Assembly: GCA_028275025.1 (NCBI GenBank)
Contig: JAQCNM010000029.1
Coordinates: 1-34,708 of the forward strand
Source: Halovenus sp.
GTDB taxonomy: Archaea > Halobacteriota > Halobacteria > Halobacteriales > Haloarculaceae
Reading direction: 5' to 3'
Length of the DNA stretch: 34,708 nt
In this document: one piece after another, positions 8,168 to 16,291 of the stretch
How the letters are laid out: every line of letters begins with the position of its first letter
Position numbering within the stretch: the first letter of the stretch is position 1
The notes under the pieces: generated by a model
Databases searched by the model: none
The model's input: the letters and a program-made list of their open reading frames with translations, nothing else
Told to the model about the DNA's origin: nothing
Program-made: the position numbers and the translations under genes

Positions 8168-9427
8168 ATGAGACGAACGGGTCTGCTTGAGGGGCTGCTC
8201 GCAAGTGGACCGGACGAGCAGACGGTCACGCACCTGGCCCGGACGGCCGCCGACAGTGTCGACTCGGACGAGGCGGTGGTCTTCCGGCTCCCGGGTACCG
8301 GCAGACTCGTCCACCAGACCAGTGACGACGAGACGGTGGTCGAAACAGAGGGCTCACTCGCGCTCGTCACCGACCACCGGGTCCTGCTCGTGGCGGGAAG
8401 TCGTGACGACACGCACACACTCGAGCTTCCCCACACCGACACCAGGACGGTCACAGCCGACGGCGGCCTGTTCGGGACGACACTCACCGTCACGTGCTGG
8501 AACAGCGGAACCTACCGGTTCGAGATGGCAGGTGACGACCCCTCCGACGCCGCCGCGTACATCGAGACGGCGGCCGACTGCTGGGGCTACGTCGAGACCC
8601 TTCTTGCGGAACTCGACGGGCAGATTGCGGCCATCCGGAGCCACATCGAGGCCGGCGAACACCAGCAGGCCATCGGGCTGTTCACGACTGCGACGGAGAC
8701 GGTTACGGAGCTCGACGAGCGGGTCGAGGCGGCCGGTCTGACGGCGGCACTCGGCGACCGAATCGGAGCCGTCAGGCGGCGACTCCACCGGGCCCGGGTC
8801 GACTCACGGGTGAGCCGTGCTCGCTCACTGCTCGACGCGGCAGCGTCGATGTCCCGTGACGACACCGACTACGTCGGTGCCTACGAGCGATACACCGAAG
8901 CCCGCTCCCGGCTCGAGACCGCCGACTCGGTCGCACGGGCCCACGACCTGGATACCGCCGAGGTGGCCGCCGCTCGTGCACAGGTCGACCGGCGGCTCGA
9001 CCGGCTCGCAGCGCTTCCCGTCGAGCGTGCGGAGCACGCGACGGCGCGTGCCCTCGTCACCGACGACTGTGAGACCCGCGTGCAGCTACTGGCCGATGCG
9101 CTCGCCCGGTACCGCGACGCCCTCGCGCTCGGCTGGGGAACCGATATCGAGACACCGGCGGACACCGACGAACTCCGGTTCCGGATCGCCCTGCTCGCAA
9201 ACGGGCTGGTCGACGCCCGGTGTGCGTACGCGGCTCGTCTCGAGTCGGCCGGTGACGAGCACGCGACCGACGGCGAGGAGGCGGCCGCCAGGGCACAGTA
9301 CCGGGCGGCCCGTGCCCAGCTCGCGGCCGGGGCCGACCGCGCCCGTGAGTTTCGCACACCGGACCCCGACCCGGTCGAGCGCAAGCGCTCCGAGGTCGCG
9401 TGGAAGCTCGACGTGCTCGCCGGCTGA
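8168..9427 (+). CDS. PH-like domain protein with long alpha-helical C-terminus, function unknown
   Basis: A 419-residue soluble, acidic protein. Residues about 25-130 look like a small PH-like fold of the YokE/bPH type: GRLVHQ, then GSLALVTDHRVLLVAG, then alternating strands ending in TYRFEMAGDD. From about residue 140 the sequence is almost entirely helical and rich in Ala, Arg, Asp and Glu with heptad-like spacing. It carries repeated blocks (LLDAAASM, YTEARSRLETADS, ARAQVDRRLDRL, ARAQYRAARAQLA) typical of coiled coils or TPR-like helical hairpins. No catalytic motif, signal peptide or membrane segment is seen. A membrane-surface or scaffold role would fit a PH-plus-helix design but is inference. 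It ends 9 bp from the convergent HAD gene. Confidence 0.75.
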   Translation: MRRTGLLEGLLASGPDEQTVTHLARTAADSVDSDEAVVFRLPGTGRLVHQTSDDETVVETEGSLALVTDHRVLLVAGSRDDTHTLELPHTDTRTVTADGGLFGTTLTVTCWNSGTYRFEMAGDDPSDAAAYIETAADCWGYVETLLAELDGQIAAIRSHIEAGEHQQAIGLFTTATETVTELDERVEAAGLTAALGDRIGAVRRRLHRARVDSRVSRARSLLDAAASMSRDDTDYVGAYERYTEARSRLETADSVARAHDLDTAEVAAARAQVDRRLDRLAALPVERAEHATARALVTDDCETRVQLLADALARYRDALALGWGTDIETPADTDELRFRIALLANGLVDARCAYAARLESAGDEHATDGEEAAARAQYRAARAQLAAGADRAREFRTPDPDPVERKRSEVAWKLDVLAG

Positions 9428-9436
9428 GACACCACA

Positions 9437-10297
9437 TCAGCCACCGAGTAGCCGTGGGAGGGCGTTCACCGAGTCGAGAACCGTGCTCGCGCCGGCCCGC
9501 TCGAACGTTTTCCGGCCCGTCTCGCCGGTGAGCCCCCCGGTGAGCACCCCGACACCGCGGTAGGTTCGGTTGTCGTCTGCATCCGCATCGACCGCGGTTC
9601 GCACGTCGTCGAGGGTGTCACCGACGAAGACGAGACTGTCGGCCCCGAGTCGGTCGGCGAGTGTCACGAGCCCCGCCGGGTCGGGTTTCCCGGCCTCGGG
9701 GTCGTCCATCGTGATGCGGTGTTCCCGGGGGATGTCGAGCCCGACGCGGTCGAGCGCGATGTCGGCCTCGGCGGCCGGTCGACCGGTGAGCACCCCCAGG
9801 GGCAGGTCGAGTGCGTCGCGTGTCGCCTCGTCGATGAGCGTGTGCTCGTCGTGGATGAACCCCGGGGCGTCGAACGACGGCTCCTCGCCCTCGAGCTCGT
9901 GGTACAGCTCACTCCCCAGGTACAGTTGCTGGAAGACGGCTCGGTTGCGGTCCGAGGACCAGGTGGTGAACACCCGCTCGCGTGCCGCCGGTGACAGTTC
10001 GTTCGTGACCACGGACCGGGCGGCCGACAGGCCGCCACCGGTCTGTGCGACGGCATCGGTGAACGAGCCGACCGACCGGTCCATCCCCTCGGACCGCGCC
10101 AGCACGTACAGCGTTGCGGCGTCTGTCAGCTCCCAGTCGTTGTTGAACCCACCGGCCTGCTTGAACTGCTGGACGGCCGCGCGGTCGATAGTCTCCCCGT
10201 GGACCCGCCGGACAGTCTCGACAACTGCCCGCCGGTACGATGACGAGACATCGACGAGCACGCCGTCGATGTCCAGAACAGCTGCGTCTGCGTTCAT
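9437..10297 (-). CDS. HAD-superfamily IA hydrolase (TIGR01548-type)
   Basis: A 286-residue phosphatase-like protein with all four HAD motifs: DIDGVLVDV (nucleophile Asp and acid/base Asp) at residues 8-16, LTGRP in motif II, GKPDP with the motif III Lys, and FVGDTLDD in motif IV. The long insert with [19 protein letters not shown] between motifs I and II is the cap and matches the TIGR01548 subgroup found in haloarchaea and some bacteria, from memory. The substrate is unknown. The start at 10297 puts the nucleophile near the N-terminus, as normal. It is convergent with the PH-like gene and divergent from the lipoprotein at 10390. Confidence 0.88.
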   Translation of the reverse strand: MNADAAVLDIDGVLVDVSSSYRRAVVETVRRVHGETIDRAAVQQFKQAGGFNNDWELTDAATLYVLARSEGMDRSVGSFTDAVAQTGGGLSAARSVVTNELSPAARERVFTTWSSDRNRAVFQQLYLGSELYHELEGEEPSFDAPGFIHDEHTLIDEATRDALDLPLGVLTGRPAAEADIALDRVGLDIPREHRITMDDPEAGKPDPAGLVTLADRLGADSLVFVGDTLDDVRTAVDADADDNRTYRGVGVLTGGLTGETGRKTFERAGASTVLDSVNALPRLLGG

Positions 10298-10316
10298 TAC
10301 GCGGTAACAGGCACCC

Positions 10317-10325
10317 GATATTCAA
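10317..10325 (-). promoter_or_regulatory. TATA-like box for the HAD hydrolase gene
   Basis: TTGAATATC on the minus strand ends about 20 nt before the ATG at 10297. This is the spacing expected for a leaderless or nearly leaderless haloarchaeal transcript. Confidence 0.45.
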
Positions 10326-10358
10326 GCGGGTTGCGAATCGGGCGACCGCGAGCCAAAT

Positions 10359-10367
10359 ACATTTAGC
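10359..10367 (+). promoter_or_regulatory. TATA-like box for the lipoprotein gene at 10390
   Basis: ACATTTAGC lies 22 nt before the chosen ATG at 10390, the usual leaderless spacing. It supports that start over the in-frame ATG at 10240, which would lie inside the divergent HAD gene. Confidence 0.5.
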
Positions 10368-10389
10368 TGTTACAGCCATCCCGGCAGAT

Positions 10390-11028
10390 ATGTACACACG
10401 ACGGACCGCGCTCGGAACGGTAGGAGCCTGTGTGGCGGCGCTGGCTGGCTGTTCGCGTCTCGACGAGACACTCGACGAGGCGCTCAACCGGGAGGCCGAG
10501 CCGGCGGCCGTCGAGGCGTCCGCGGCGGCGGCGACCGGACTCGAGCAGACGGCTCTGACAGACCAGGTGTACGAGCAGACCGTCGACATCGCCGACGAGA
10601 GCCGGGAGCTCCGGCTCCAGAACTGGCTCACACAGTACACGACAGGAGCTACCGAGACCAGCGCGGCCGGGTTCTCGCTCCTGACGACACCGACGGTGAG
10701 CGTCGCCGGCCAGGCTGTGAACCCGGTTCGACAGTTCGACCGCGAACGGCTCCTGCAGGCGATGGTCGAGCGCGCCGACGCTGTTCCCGTAGAGAGCATC
10801 GAGACGGTCGGCAGACGGACCGTGACCGTGCTCGACGAGTCGGTTCCCGTCGAGGCGTTTCGCGCCGATGGTGAACAGGAGTCGGTCCAGTTCCGTCTGC
10901 ACCTCGGAGACCGCACCCACGACGGTGACATACTGGTGTTTCTCGGTGTCCACCCCGCAGTTGTCGAGATGACCGAGACCATCGACACCCTCGCAGAGGG
11001 GATCGCCCACCCGGTCGAACGGCCGTGA
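10390..11028 (+). CDS. Tat-exported lipoprotein, DUF6517-like
   Basis: A 212-residue protein beginning MYTRRTALGTVGACVAALAG and then Cys. This is a twin-arginine signal with a lipobox (LAGC), so it should be exported folded and lipid-anchored outside the membrane. The mature part holds LLTTPTVSVAGQAVNPVRQF and a late segment DILVFLGVHPAVV. That arrangement matches the haloarchaeal DUF6517 family as I remember it. No enzymatic motif is visible and the function is unknown. The frame is open upstream to 10240, but those residues overlap the HAD gene and lack a signal peptide. The gene ends just before a perfect hairpin shared with the convergent trkA-like gene. Confidence 0.82.
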   Translation: MYTRRTALGTVGACVAALAGCSRLDETLDEALNREAEPAAVEASAAAATGLEQTALTDQVYEQTVDIADESRELRLQNWLTQYTTGATETSAAGFSLLTTPTVSVAGQAVNPVRQFDRERLLQAMVERADAVPVESIETVGRRTVTVLDESVPVEAFRADGEQESVQFRLHLGDRTHDGDILVFLGVHPAVVEMTETIDTLAEGIAHPVERP

Positions 11029-11034
11029 GAGGGG

Positions 11035-11056
11035 GCTGTCGGCTACAGCCGACAGC
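11035..11056. terminator. perfect hairpin between convergent genes
   Basis: GCTGTCGGC and GCCGACAGC form a perfect 9-bp stem around TACA. It fills most of the 34-bp gap between the lipoprotein stop (11028) and the trkA-like stop (11063). Being symmetric, it could act as a bidirectional terminator. Function is inferred from position. Confidence 0.6.
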
Positions 11057-11062
11057 ACGGTG

Positions 11063-11731
11063 TTAGCCGGCGGCACTAGATCCCCGGAGCGCGGACCGGA
11101 CCTCCGGCAACCGCTCCGGGTCGACCACGACACCGACAGAGTCACCGGCCTCGACGCGGGTCTGCGGGAGCGGCACGGTCATCTCGCCGTCTGCGCGCCC
11201 GTGAGCGCAGATGTGGGCCTCGCCCGGTAGTTCTATCTCGACGACACGCTCCCCGACGACCGGAGCATCCTCCGGGACGGTGACACTCGCCATCGAGAGC
11301 TGTTCGGCGAGCTCCGCCACCACCTCGAACGTCCCCCCGAGCAGCGCGGCCTTCGCCCCGGCCGCGCCGAGGCGCTCGGGGTAGATGACCTCGTCGGCGA
11401 TGTCGCTGTAACGGTCGTACAGCGGGTCGCCGACGTTCTTGTCCACCCGGAGAACGGTCCGACAGCCGTGTGCGTCGCCGACGACACACGCCGAGAAGTT
11501 CGCGTTGATGTCACCGGTCAAGCCGGCGACGGCGTCGGCATCCGCGACACCGGCCGGTCTGAGCGTCTCCGCCGTGCCGCCGTCACCCTCGACGGCAGTA
11601 AACTCCTCGTCGCGTGCACGCTCGACGCGCTCGCGATCGCTGTCGACGACGGCGACGTCGTGTCCCTCGTCGCGGAGTGTGCTCGCGGTCCGCCGTCCGA
11701 CGCGGCCGTATCCGACGATTATACATCTCAT
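11063..11731 (-). CDS. trkA: TrkA/KtrA-type K+ transport regulator (RCK N + C domains)
   Basis: A 222-residue cytoplasmic protein. It starts directly with the Rossmann fold MRCIIVGYGRVGRRTASTL (GxGxxG) and the acidic strand end VAVVDSD for the nucleotide ribose. The RCK-N fold includes GDGGTAETLRPAGV and LTGDINANFSACVV. From about residue 140 comes an RCK-C (TrkA-C) domain: MASVTVPEDAPVVGERVVEI, then VPLPQTRVEAGDSVGVVVDP. These proteins gate K+ channels or Trk/Ktr transporters by binding NAD(H) or ATP, which matters in salt-in halophiles. No channel partner lies nearby. The open frame extends to 11806, but 11731 is preferred because the fold starts there and an AT-rich ACTTTCATG sits about 22-31 nt before it. 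Confidence 0.88.
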   Translation of the reverse strand: MRCIIVGYGRVGRRTASTLRDEGHDVAVVDSDRERVERARDEEFTAVEGDGGTAETLRPAGVADADAVAGLTGDINANFSACVVGDAHGCRTVLRVDKNVGDPLYDRYSDIADEVIYPERLGAAGAKAALLGGTFEVVAELAEQLSMASVTVPEDAPVVGERVVEIELPGEAHICAHGRADGEMTVPLPQTRVEAGDSVGVVVDPERLPEVRSALRGSSAAG

Positions 11732-11838
11732 ACGGGCCACTACGACAGCCGGCATGAAAGTCTCCGGGCCGAACGGGCCGGCGGTTGCCCTCGGGTACGT
11801 TGTCACCGGTAGCCCGATACAGACAGGACAACGGCGGG

Positions 11839-12822
11839 CTACTGCTCGTCGACCGGCAGTTCGGGTTCGTAGTCGGCCGCCTCGATGGCGGCGTCGAGCA
11901 CCGCGTCGACACCCTCACCGGTGGCGACACTCATCGTGTACGCCCCGTCGACCCTCGACCGCGTCTCCTCGTCCATCCGGTCGAGCATGTTGTACACGGT
12001 GAGAATCGGGGTGTCGAACCGGTCACGGATATCCGCCAGGAGCCGTTCTTGCAGGTCGAGCGGGTAGCCACACGTTCCGGTCGGGTCGAGCACGACGAGC
12101 ACGGTGTCGGCAGCGTGTGTGAGTGCGCTGACTGCCTGTGACTCGACCGGGTTGCGCTCGGCCGGTGGCCGGTCGAGCAGCCCCGGCGTATCGACGAACT
12201 GGTAGTTGATGTGGCGATGTTCGACGTGACCGACGCGGACCTGGGTGGTGGTGAACGGGTACGACGCCGCCTCGTTGTCGGCCCGGGTGATGCTGTTGAC
12301 AAACGAAGACTTGCCGACGTTCGGGTAACCCGCGACGACGACCGTCGGTCTGTCCGGCCGGATATCCGGCAGCGACCGAAGCGAGTTGCGGGCGTTCATC
12401 AGCGCCTCGAGGTCGTCGCCGACCTCTTCGACCACGTCGGCGAGACGGGCGAAGGCCTGCTTGCGGTGCTTGCGCGTGGTCTCTAGACTGGTCCCCCGGA
12501 GACGGGACTCGTACTCGGTGCGGATATCCGTTGCCTTGCGGGAGGCCCAGCCGACCTCGTTGAGGTGTCCGCGCAGCGCGTCGACGCCGACGATGGCGTC
12601 TGCGAGGTCGTGGTAGAACGGGTGGACCGTGTCGAGGTCCGGCCACCCGGTGACCACGTTCTCGAGATTGTCGGAGATGATGTTCGCCGCCGTCTGCAGC
12701 ATCGAGCTCTGGGCGTCGAGCCCGGACTTCGCGCGGCCGGCTCGGGACGCCCGCGAGAACGCCTTGTCCACCAACTCGTCGTCGAGGGGCGGGGTCGGGA
12801 GACTCTCGAATGGATGACTCAT
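11839..12822 (-). CDS. NOG1-like GTPase with altered G4 motif
   Basis: A 327-residue GTPase. The N-terminal helical region (about residues 1-150, with LDDELVDKAFSRASRAGRAK) is that of the NOG1/Obg-HflX group. The G domain follows: G1 GYPNVGKSS, switch Thr in SYPFTTTQVRVG, and G3 DTPGLLDRP. The usual G4 NKxD reads N278-M-L-D281 in TVYNMLDR, so the lysine that packs on the guanine is methionine. NOG1 proteins act in large ribosomal subunit assembly, and the archaeal homologue is assumed to do likewise. The start at 12822 gives MSHPFESLPTPPLDDELV and a TATA-like box at 12846-12854. It is followed on the same strand by trkA after 107 bp, so cotranscription is possible but not required. Confidence 0.88.
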   Translation of the reverse strand: MSHPFESLPTPPLDDELVDKAFSRASRAGRAKSGLDAQSSMLQTAANIISDNLENVVTGWPDLDTVHPFYHDLADAIVGVDALRGHLNEVGWASRKATDIRTEYESRLRGTSLETTRKHRKQAFARLADVVEEVGDDLEALMNARNSLRSLPDIRPDRPTVVVAGYPNVGKSSFVNSITRADNEAASYPFTTTQVRVGHVEHRHINYQFVDTPGLLDRPPAERNPVESQAVSALTHAADTVLVVLDPTGTCGYPLDLQERLLADIRDRFDTPILTVYNMLDRMDEETRSRVDGAYTMSVATGEGVDAVLDAAIEAADYEPELPVDEQ

Positions 12823-12845
12823 TACACAGTTTAGGCTACGGGCAC

Positions 12846-12854
12846 TCAAAAAGG
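12846..12854 (-). promoter_or_regulatory. TATA-like box for the NOG1-like GTPase
   Basis: CTTTTTGAG on the minus strand begins about 32 nt before the ATG at 12822. It supports a leaderless transcript and that start, rather than the upstream ATG at 12867, which would precede the box. Confidence 0.5.
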
Positions 12855-12912
12855 CCCTGTGATACACGAGCGGCCACGAACCCGCCGGCTGTCGGACCCG
12901 GGGCCGGTACCC

Positions 12913-13138
12913 TCACCCCGGTAGCGTCGCCCGGACGCCGAACCGTCTGCTGTCTGCGCTCTCGTGACCCGTCGGTAGAGAGACGAGGGCCAGCTCTGTC
13001 CGGAGGACGTACCGCTGCGTGTCCTGGTACGGGGTGACCCCGCCGTGTGGCAGTCCGGACGACAATCGGCGTCTACATCTCGTAGAGACGTCTCGCCGCG
13101 GTCTCCCCCGCGAGCAACCGCTGTGTCGACGGGGGCAT
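12913..13138 (-). pseudogene. possible frameshifted small gene, unidentified
   Basis: In the 569-bp gap before the GTPase, the minus strand offers an ATG at 13138 with MPPSTQRLLAGETAARRLYE, then a stop after one more residue. Another frame later carries TPYQDTQRYVLRTELALVSL followed by PTGHESADSRRFGVRATLPG and a stop at 12913. Both pieces have coding-like composition, and a single frameshift near 13070 would join them into about 75 residues. An AT-rich TATACTACTAT (about 13168-13158) precedes the ATG by about 20-30 nt. I do not recognise the family. It could instead be two chance open stretches. Confidence 0.35.
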
Positions 13139-13227
13139 CGCACAGCATAATAGGGGGATAGTAGTATACCGCACCCGGGGGCCGACGTGCGGATGTCTCG
13201 GTGTGGTGGCTCGGTGTGAGTGGCTCG

Positions 13228-13391
13228 TCACACGGGGCTCGGTGGGGGTAACGTCTCGTCATCGCCACCACCGGTGACTCGCCGACCCAGCAGTAAAACT
13301 CCCACGCCGCCCGTCGACAGGGCACGGCCGGCCAACCCGTCCCCGAGCTCTGCTCTCCGGTGTGTCGGCGGGCAGACAACGGGTCCTTTGC
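13228..13391 (-). other. gap with coding-like fragment, unidentified
   Basis: Immediately downstream of the regulator stop at 13392, one minus frame reads RAELGDGLAGRALSTGGVGV, then LLLGRRVTGGGDDE, and ends at a stop at 13228. The hydrophobic stretch flanked by charges resembles the tail of a membrane protein. The frame has no start of its own and is open only because it overlaps the regulator gene out of frame. It may be a remnant of a lost gene or chance. Nothing else is recognised between 13139 and 13391. Confidence 0.2.
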
Positions 13392-14324
13392 TCAACACCA
13401 CTCGTGGTCGACCACCGAACACCCCTCGTCGAGTGTCAACACGAGCGTCTCGTCGTCGAACCCGATTCGGACACTCACGCGTCTTGGGTCCTCCTGAACC
13501 AGCATATCCTCGCAGGTTATCCCGCGCTCGGCGGTCATCGCGTCGGTTGCCTCCAACTGCTGGTACCCCCGTTTCCGGAACGCCGCTGCGACGACCGGGT
13601 AGGTCCCGACGTACGTACGGACCGGAACGCCGAACTGGTTCCAACAGCGCTCACACGCAAACTGCACGAAAATCTGGCCCTCGAGCTGGTGTTCGTACTC
13701 GCTCTCTGTGTCGGGTGTATCGGGCACGTAGTCCGTCGAGACACGCCCCCAACACTCCATACAGATTCCTCGTCTGGCGAGACGAACGTTCTCCAGGAGG
13801 CGGGTGTACGCGACCCGCATCGCCTCGCGCGCCGACCGTCCCGACCGCACACCCGGCGGGAACCTGTAATCGTCCATCCCGCCGTGCTCCGGGCAGTACA
13901 TGAGCACGCCGGCACCGAGTGTCCCCGACTCGAACCGGACCTCCAGGGCCCGGTCACAGCGGTGACAGGTGAACTCGGTCGTCGCACGCTCCGGCGTCAG
14001 GTCGGTGTCATCGTACTGTCCGGCACGGATGGCGGCGACGAGCATCAGCGCCGGCCACCGGGCAACGTAGCTGTCCCCCCGTTTGGTCACGAACCGGCCG
14101 GTGAGTTTGCCGAGATGGTAGTTGAACCGGCCGCTGTCGGTCACGCCGACCCGCTCGCGGAGCGCGGCAAAGCCAAGACCCTCACCGATACCCTGGTCGC
14201 TCGCCACCGCGGCGAGTTCCAGGAGAATCTCGAGTCTGGTCTCGTCACCCAGACTCGAGAACACCTCGTCGAGTGAGTCCACCTGTGTCGCCTCTCCTGT
14301 CGAGGCACGGCTATCCTCGGACAT
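13392..14324 (-). CDS. winged-helix (ArsR-like) regulator with zinc-knuckle C-terminal half
   Basis: A 310-residue protein. Residues about 15-100 form an ArsR-type winged helix: DEVFSSLGDETRLEILLELA, GLGFAALRERVGVTDSGRFN, and YHLGKLTGRFVTKRGDSYVA. The rest holds cysteine pairs that could bind zinc: CHRC paired with YCPEHGG, and CMEC paired with CERC. This resembles a haloarchaeal family of predicted transcription factors. The signal and targets are unknown. It is followed on the same strand by the gap with gene fragments. An AT-rich CTATTGTTTC patch (about 14357-14348) lies upstream of the ATG at 14324. The neighbouring hydrolase gene is upstream on the same strand with a 170-bp gap, so regulation of it by this protein is only a thought. 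Confidence 0.8.
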   Translation of the reverse strand: MSEDSRASTGEATQVDSLDEVFSSLGDETRLEILLELAAVASDQGIGEGLGFAALRERVGVTDSGRFNYHLGKLTGRFVTKRGDSYVARWPALMLVAAIRAGQYDDTDLTPERATTEFTCHRCDRALEVRFESGTLGAGVLMYCPEHGGMDDYRFPPGVRSGRSAREAMRVAYTRLLENVRLARRGICMECWGRVSTDYVPDTPDTESEYEHQLEGQIFVQFACERCWNQFGVPVRTYVGTYPVVAAAFRKRGYQQLEATDAMTAERGITCEDMLVQEDPRRVSVRIGFDDETLVLTLDEGCSVVDHEWC

Positions 14325-14494
14325 GTCAACCTATCTCACGCCGAGAAACAATAGTGTGTCGCGTGTCGCCCCGGTGGTCCAGTTCCGTAGTCGGGTCGCA
14401 GCCGGGGTCTCGTACTGCTCAGTGGGGCTGTTTACCGGTGTGACCGCACAGAGAGTCGTGCGGTCGATACCGGAGTGGCTCGAAGTAGTCAGTG

Positions 14495-15088
14495 TCAGGG
14501 CAGACCCCGCTCCAGCAGTGACCGGACAGAGCGTTCCAGGGCTCCGGCCTCCGGTCCCCGGGCGGTCCACCCGAGTTCGAGCTGTAGCCCCGCGCCGTCG
14601 TCGGCGAGCCAGTTCACGAAGTTCTCCGGGTGTGTCCCCGCGTACTGGCGGTCACGTGCGACGGAGACGGGCACGGTGAGCGCCGTGTCGAGCCGTCTCG
14701 CCACCCGTTTTTTCCGGTCGTCGTCGAGTCTCCCACCCACGAGCACCTCGTCGTCGGCCAGACCGTGGATGCTGACGACGGTCCGGAACCCGCGGTCGGC
14801 GATCCGGTCGAGCAACGGGTACTCTGCGGGCGTGATCGCCGTCGAGGGCGGATGCCAGGTGTCGAACGCGCTGCCGTCGGACTCGTGGCCGAGGGTGGCC
14901 CAGCAGGCGGCCGTCTCGTGTCCGGTCGCGAGTTCGAGCCCGAGTTCGGCGGTTCCGGGCTCGACCTCGCCGCCGTGGCCCGCACAGAACAGAAGCCCGT
15001 CGGTCTCGCCGTCGTCGTACAGCAGTTCGAGCAGCTGCCCGGTCGGGGTCACCTCGACCGGGCGCGTCGTGAGCCGGCGACGTGGCAT
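14495..15088 (-). CDS. poly-gamma-glutamate hydrolase family protein
   Basis: A 197-residue protein of the PF05908-type family (zinc-dependent poly-gamma-glutamate hydrolases, known from Bacillus phages and from bacteria). Matching motifs are FCAGHGGEVEPGTAELG (HGG..E, the likely metal site), ETAACWATLG, the STAITPAEYPLLDRIADRGF block, and VVSIHGL with the second His. There is no signal peptide, so it would act inside the cell or be released otherwise. Some haloarchaea make poly-gamma-glutamate, but no synthesis genes are in this window, so the true substrate may be another gamma- or iso-peptide. The start at 15088 is backed by GGTTTTTGC about 20-28 nt upstream on the minus strand. Confidence 0.82.
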   Translation of the reverse strand: MPRRRLTTRPVEVTPTGQLLELLYDDGETDGLLFCAGHGGEVEPGTAELGLELATGHETAACWATLGHESDGSAFDTWHPPSTAITPAEYPLLDRIADRGFRTVVSIHGLADDEVLVGGRLDDDRKKRVARRLDTALTVPVSVARDRQYAGTHPENFVNWLADDGAGLQLELGWTARGPEAGALERSVRSLLERGLP

Positions 15089-15193
15089 AGCTCCCCGTTG
15101 CGGTCGTGAGCAAAAACCGCTGTCGGCAGCAGGTCCGACCCGTTCTCGGCCCGGAGATAGACACTCCTCGCGCCGCGTGTGGCGTCGACCCTG

Positions 15194-15682
15194 TCAGCCC
15201 TCCTCGACCTCGTCGGGGACTGCGTCGGTGAAGCTGTCCCCGAGACTGAACAGGACCGTCTCCTCGACCTCGTCCGCCCCGACCACGACGAGCAACACGT
15301 CGTCGCCGGTGTCCTCGACGGTCACGGTCTCGGTGGCCGTCGACACCTCCTCGACGGGGTCGTCGAACTGCAGCGTCATCTCGTAAGAGCCCGTCTCCGT
15401 CCACACGCTGTCGTAGGTTGCGGTGTTGTCCTCGCCGTTCTCCTCGCCGGGGGAGATGCTAAACGACTCATCGAGGAGCGTCTCGTCGTCCGGACCGACC
15501 ACGGTGATCGAGCCGTCGAGGGTCCGGCCGGTGTTGTTCCCCACGTTTACCTCGCCGAAAAACTTGTCAACGACCCAGTTCACCACGCCTGCACAGCCAG
15601 CCACCGCCGCGGTGGCGGCAGCCCCGCCGGCCGCGATGAACCGGCGGCGGGAGAGACCACGGGATTGTTCGCTCTGTCTCAT
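15194..15682 (-). CDS. Tat-exported lipoprotein, function unknown
   Basis: A 162-residue protein with a classic twin-arginine signal (LSRRRFIAAGGAAATAAVAG followed by Cys30), so a lipid-anchored extracellular protein. The mature part is very acidic and beta-rich: VGNNTGRTLDGSITVVG, then SFSISPGEENGED, then YEMTLQFDDPV and a late DDVLLVVVGADEVEETV. This fits a small immunoglobulin-like or jelly-roll domain. No catalytic residues stand out. It lies 86 bp downstream of rpl11 on the same strand. A patch CTTACCTA upstream could be its own promoter. Several haloarchaeal genomes have similar small lipoproteins of unknown role. Confidence 0.8.
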   Translation of the reverse strand: MRQSEQSRGLSRRRFIAAGGAAATAAVAGCAGVVNWVVDKFFGEVNVGNNTGRTLDGSITVVGPDDETLLDESFSISPGEENGEDNTATYDSVWTETGSYEMTLQFDDPVEEVSTATETVTVEDTGDDVLLVVVGADEVEETVLFSLGDSFTDAVPDEVEEG

Positions 15683-15768
15683 ACCCCAACCTTCGATGCA
15701 TCGGTAGGTAAGTACGGCTACCGGTTTCTGGTCTCGAAACGGTGACGACCGATGTCGTGTGTCGGCTC

Positions 15769-16257
15769 TCAGGCCTCTGCCGAGGTGGCGAATCGGTCGT
15801 CGTACTCGCCGTCCTCCAGTCGCTGCTTGAACTCCCGTGGGTCCTCGTCCTCGATGGTGACACCGAGCGAGGTACAGGTACCGACAACCTCCTTTGCGGC
15901 GTTTTGCAGGTCGTAGGAGAGCAGGTCCGACTGCTTTTGCTCGGCAATCTGGATTATCTGGTCGACGGTGAGATTGGCGACGAACTCCTCCTGTGGCTCG
16001 CCGCTCCCGGTGTCGAACCCGGCCTCGTCCTTTATCAGTTCGGCCGTCGGGGGGACACCGATCTCGATGTCGAACGAGCCGTCGTCCTCGTAGGAGACGG
16101 TCACGGGCACCTCCGTTCCGTCGAACGCCGCTGTCTCCTCGTTTATCTCCTGTACAACAGACTGAACGTCCACCGGTGTCGGCCCGAGTTCGGGTCCGAG
16201 TGGCGGTCCGGGGTCCGCCTCGCCGCCGGGAACTAAAACCTCGATACTGTCTGCCAT
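15769..16257 (-). CDS. rpl11: 50S ribosomal protein L11
   Basis: A 162-residue archaeal L11 (uL11). It opens MADSIEVLVPGGEADPGPPL followed by GPELGPTPVDVQSVVQEIN, the conserved N-terminal domain with the PGPPLGP loop. The C-terminal rRNA-binding domain has GEPQEEFVANLTVDQIIQIA and the NAAKEVVGTCTSLGVTIE segment. It binds the GTPase-associated region of 23S rRNA and the L10/P-stalk base. The acidic replacement of usual lysines is typical of haloarchaea. The L1, L10 and L12 genes, often nearby in archaea, are not in this window. A TATA-like box at 16282-16291 supports a leaderless start at 16257. Confidence 0.97.
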   Translation of the reverse strand: MADSIEVLVPGGEADPGPPLGPELGPTPVDVQSVVQEINEETAAFDGTEVPVTVSYEDDGSFDIEIGVPPTAELIKDEAGFDTGSGEPQEEFVANLTVDQIIQIAEQKQSDLLSYDLQNAAKEVVGTCTSLGVTIEDEDPREFKQRLEDGEYDDRFATSAEA

Positions 16258-16281
16258 ATCCCTTTATCCGGTGGAGATGGT

Positions 16282-16291
16282 GTTAAGAATT
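16282..16291 (-). promoter_or_regulatory. TATA-like box for rpl11
   Basis: AATTCTTAAC on the minus strand stands about 25 nt before the rpl11 ATG, in an otherwise GC-rich region, as expected for a strong leaderless promoter. Confidence 0.6.

Noticed and set aside
13220-13903. Plus-strand open frame opposite the winged-helix regulator
   Set aside because: Its composition (Arg, Pro, Thr-rich) is that of an antisense shadow. The minus-strand regulator has clear domain motifs.
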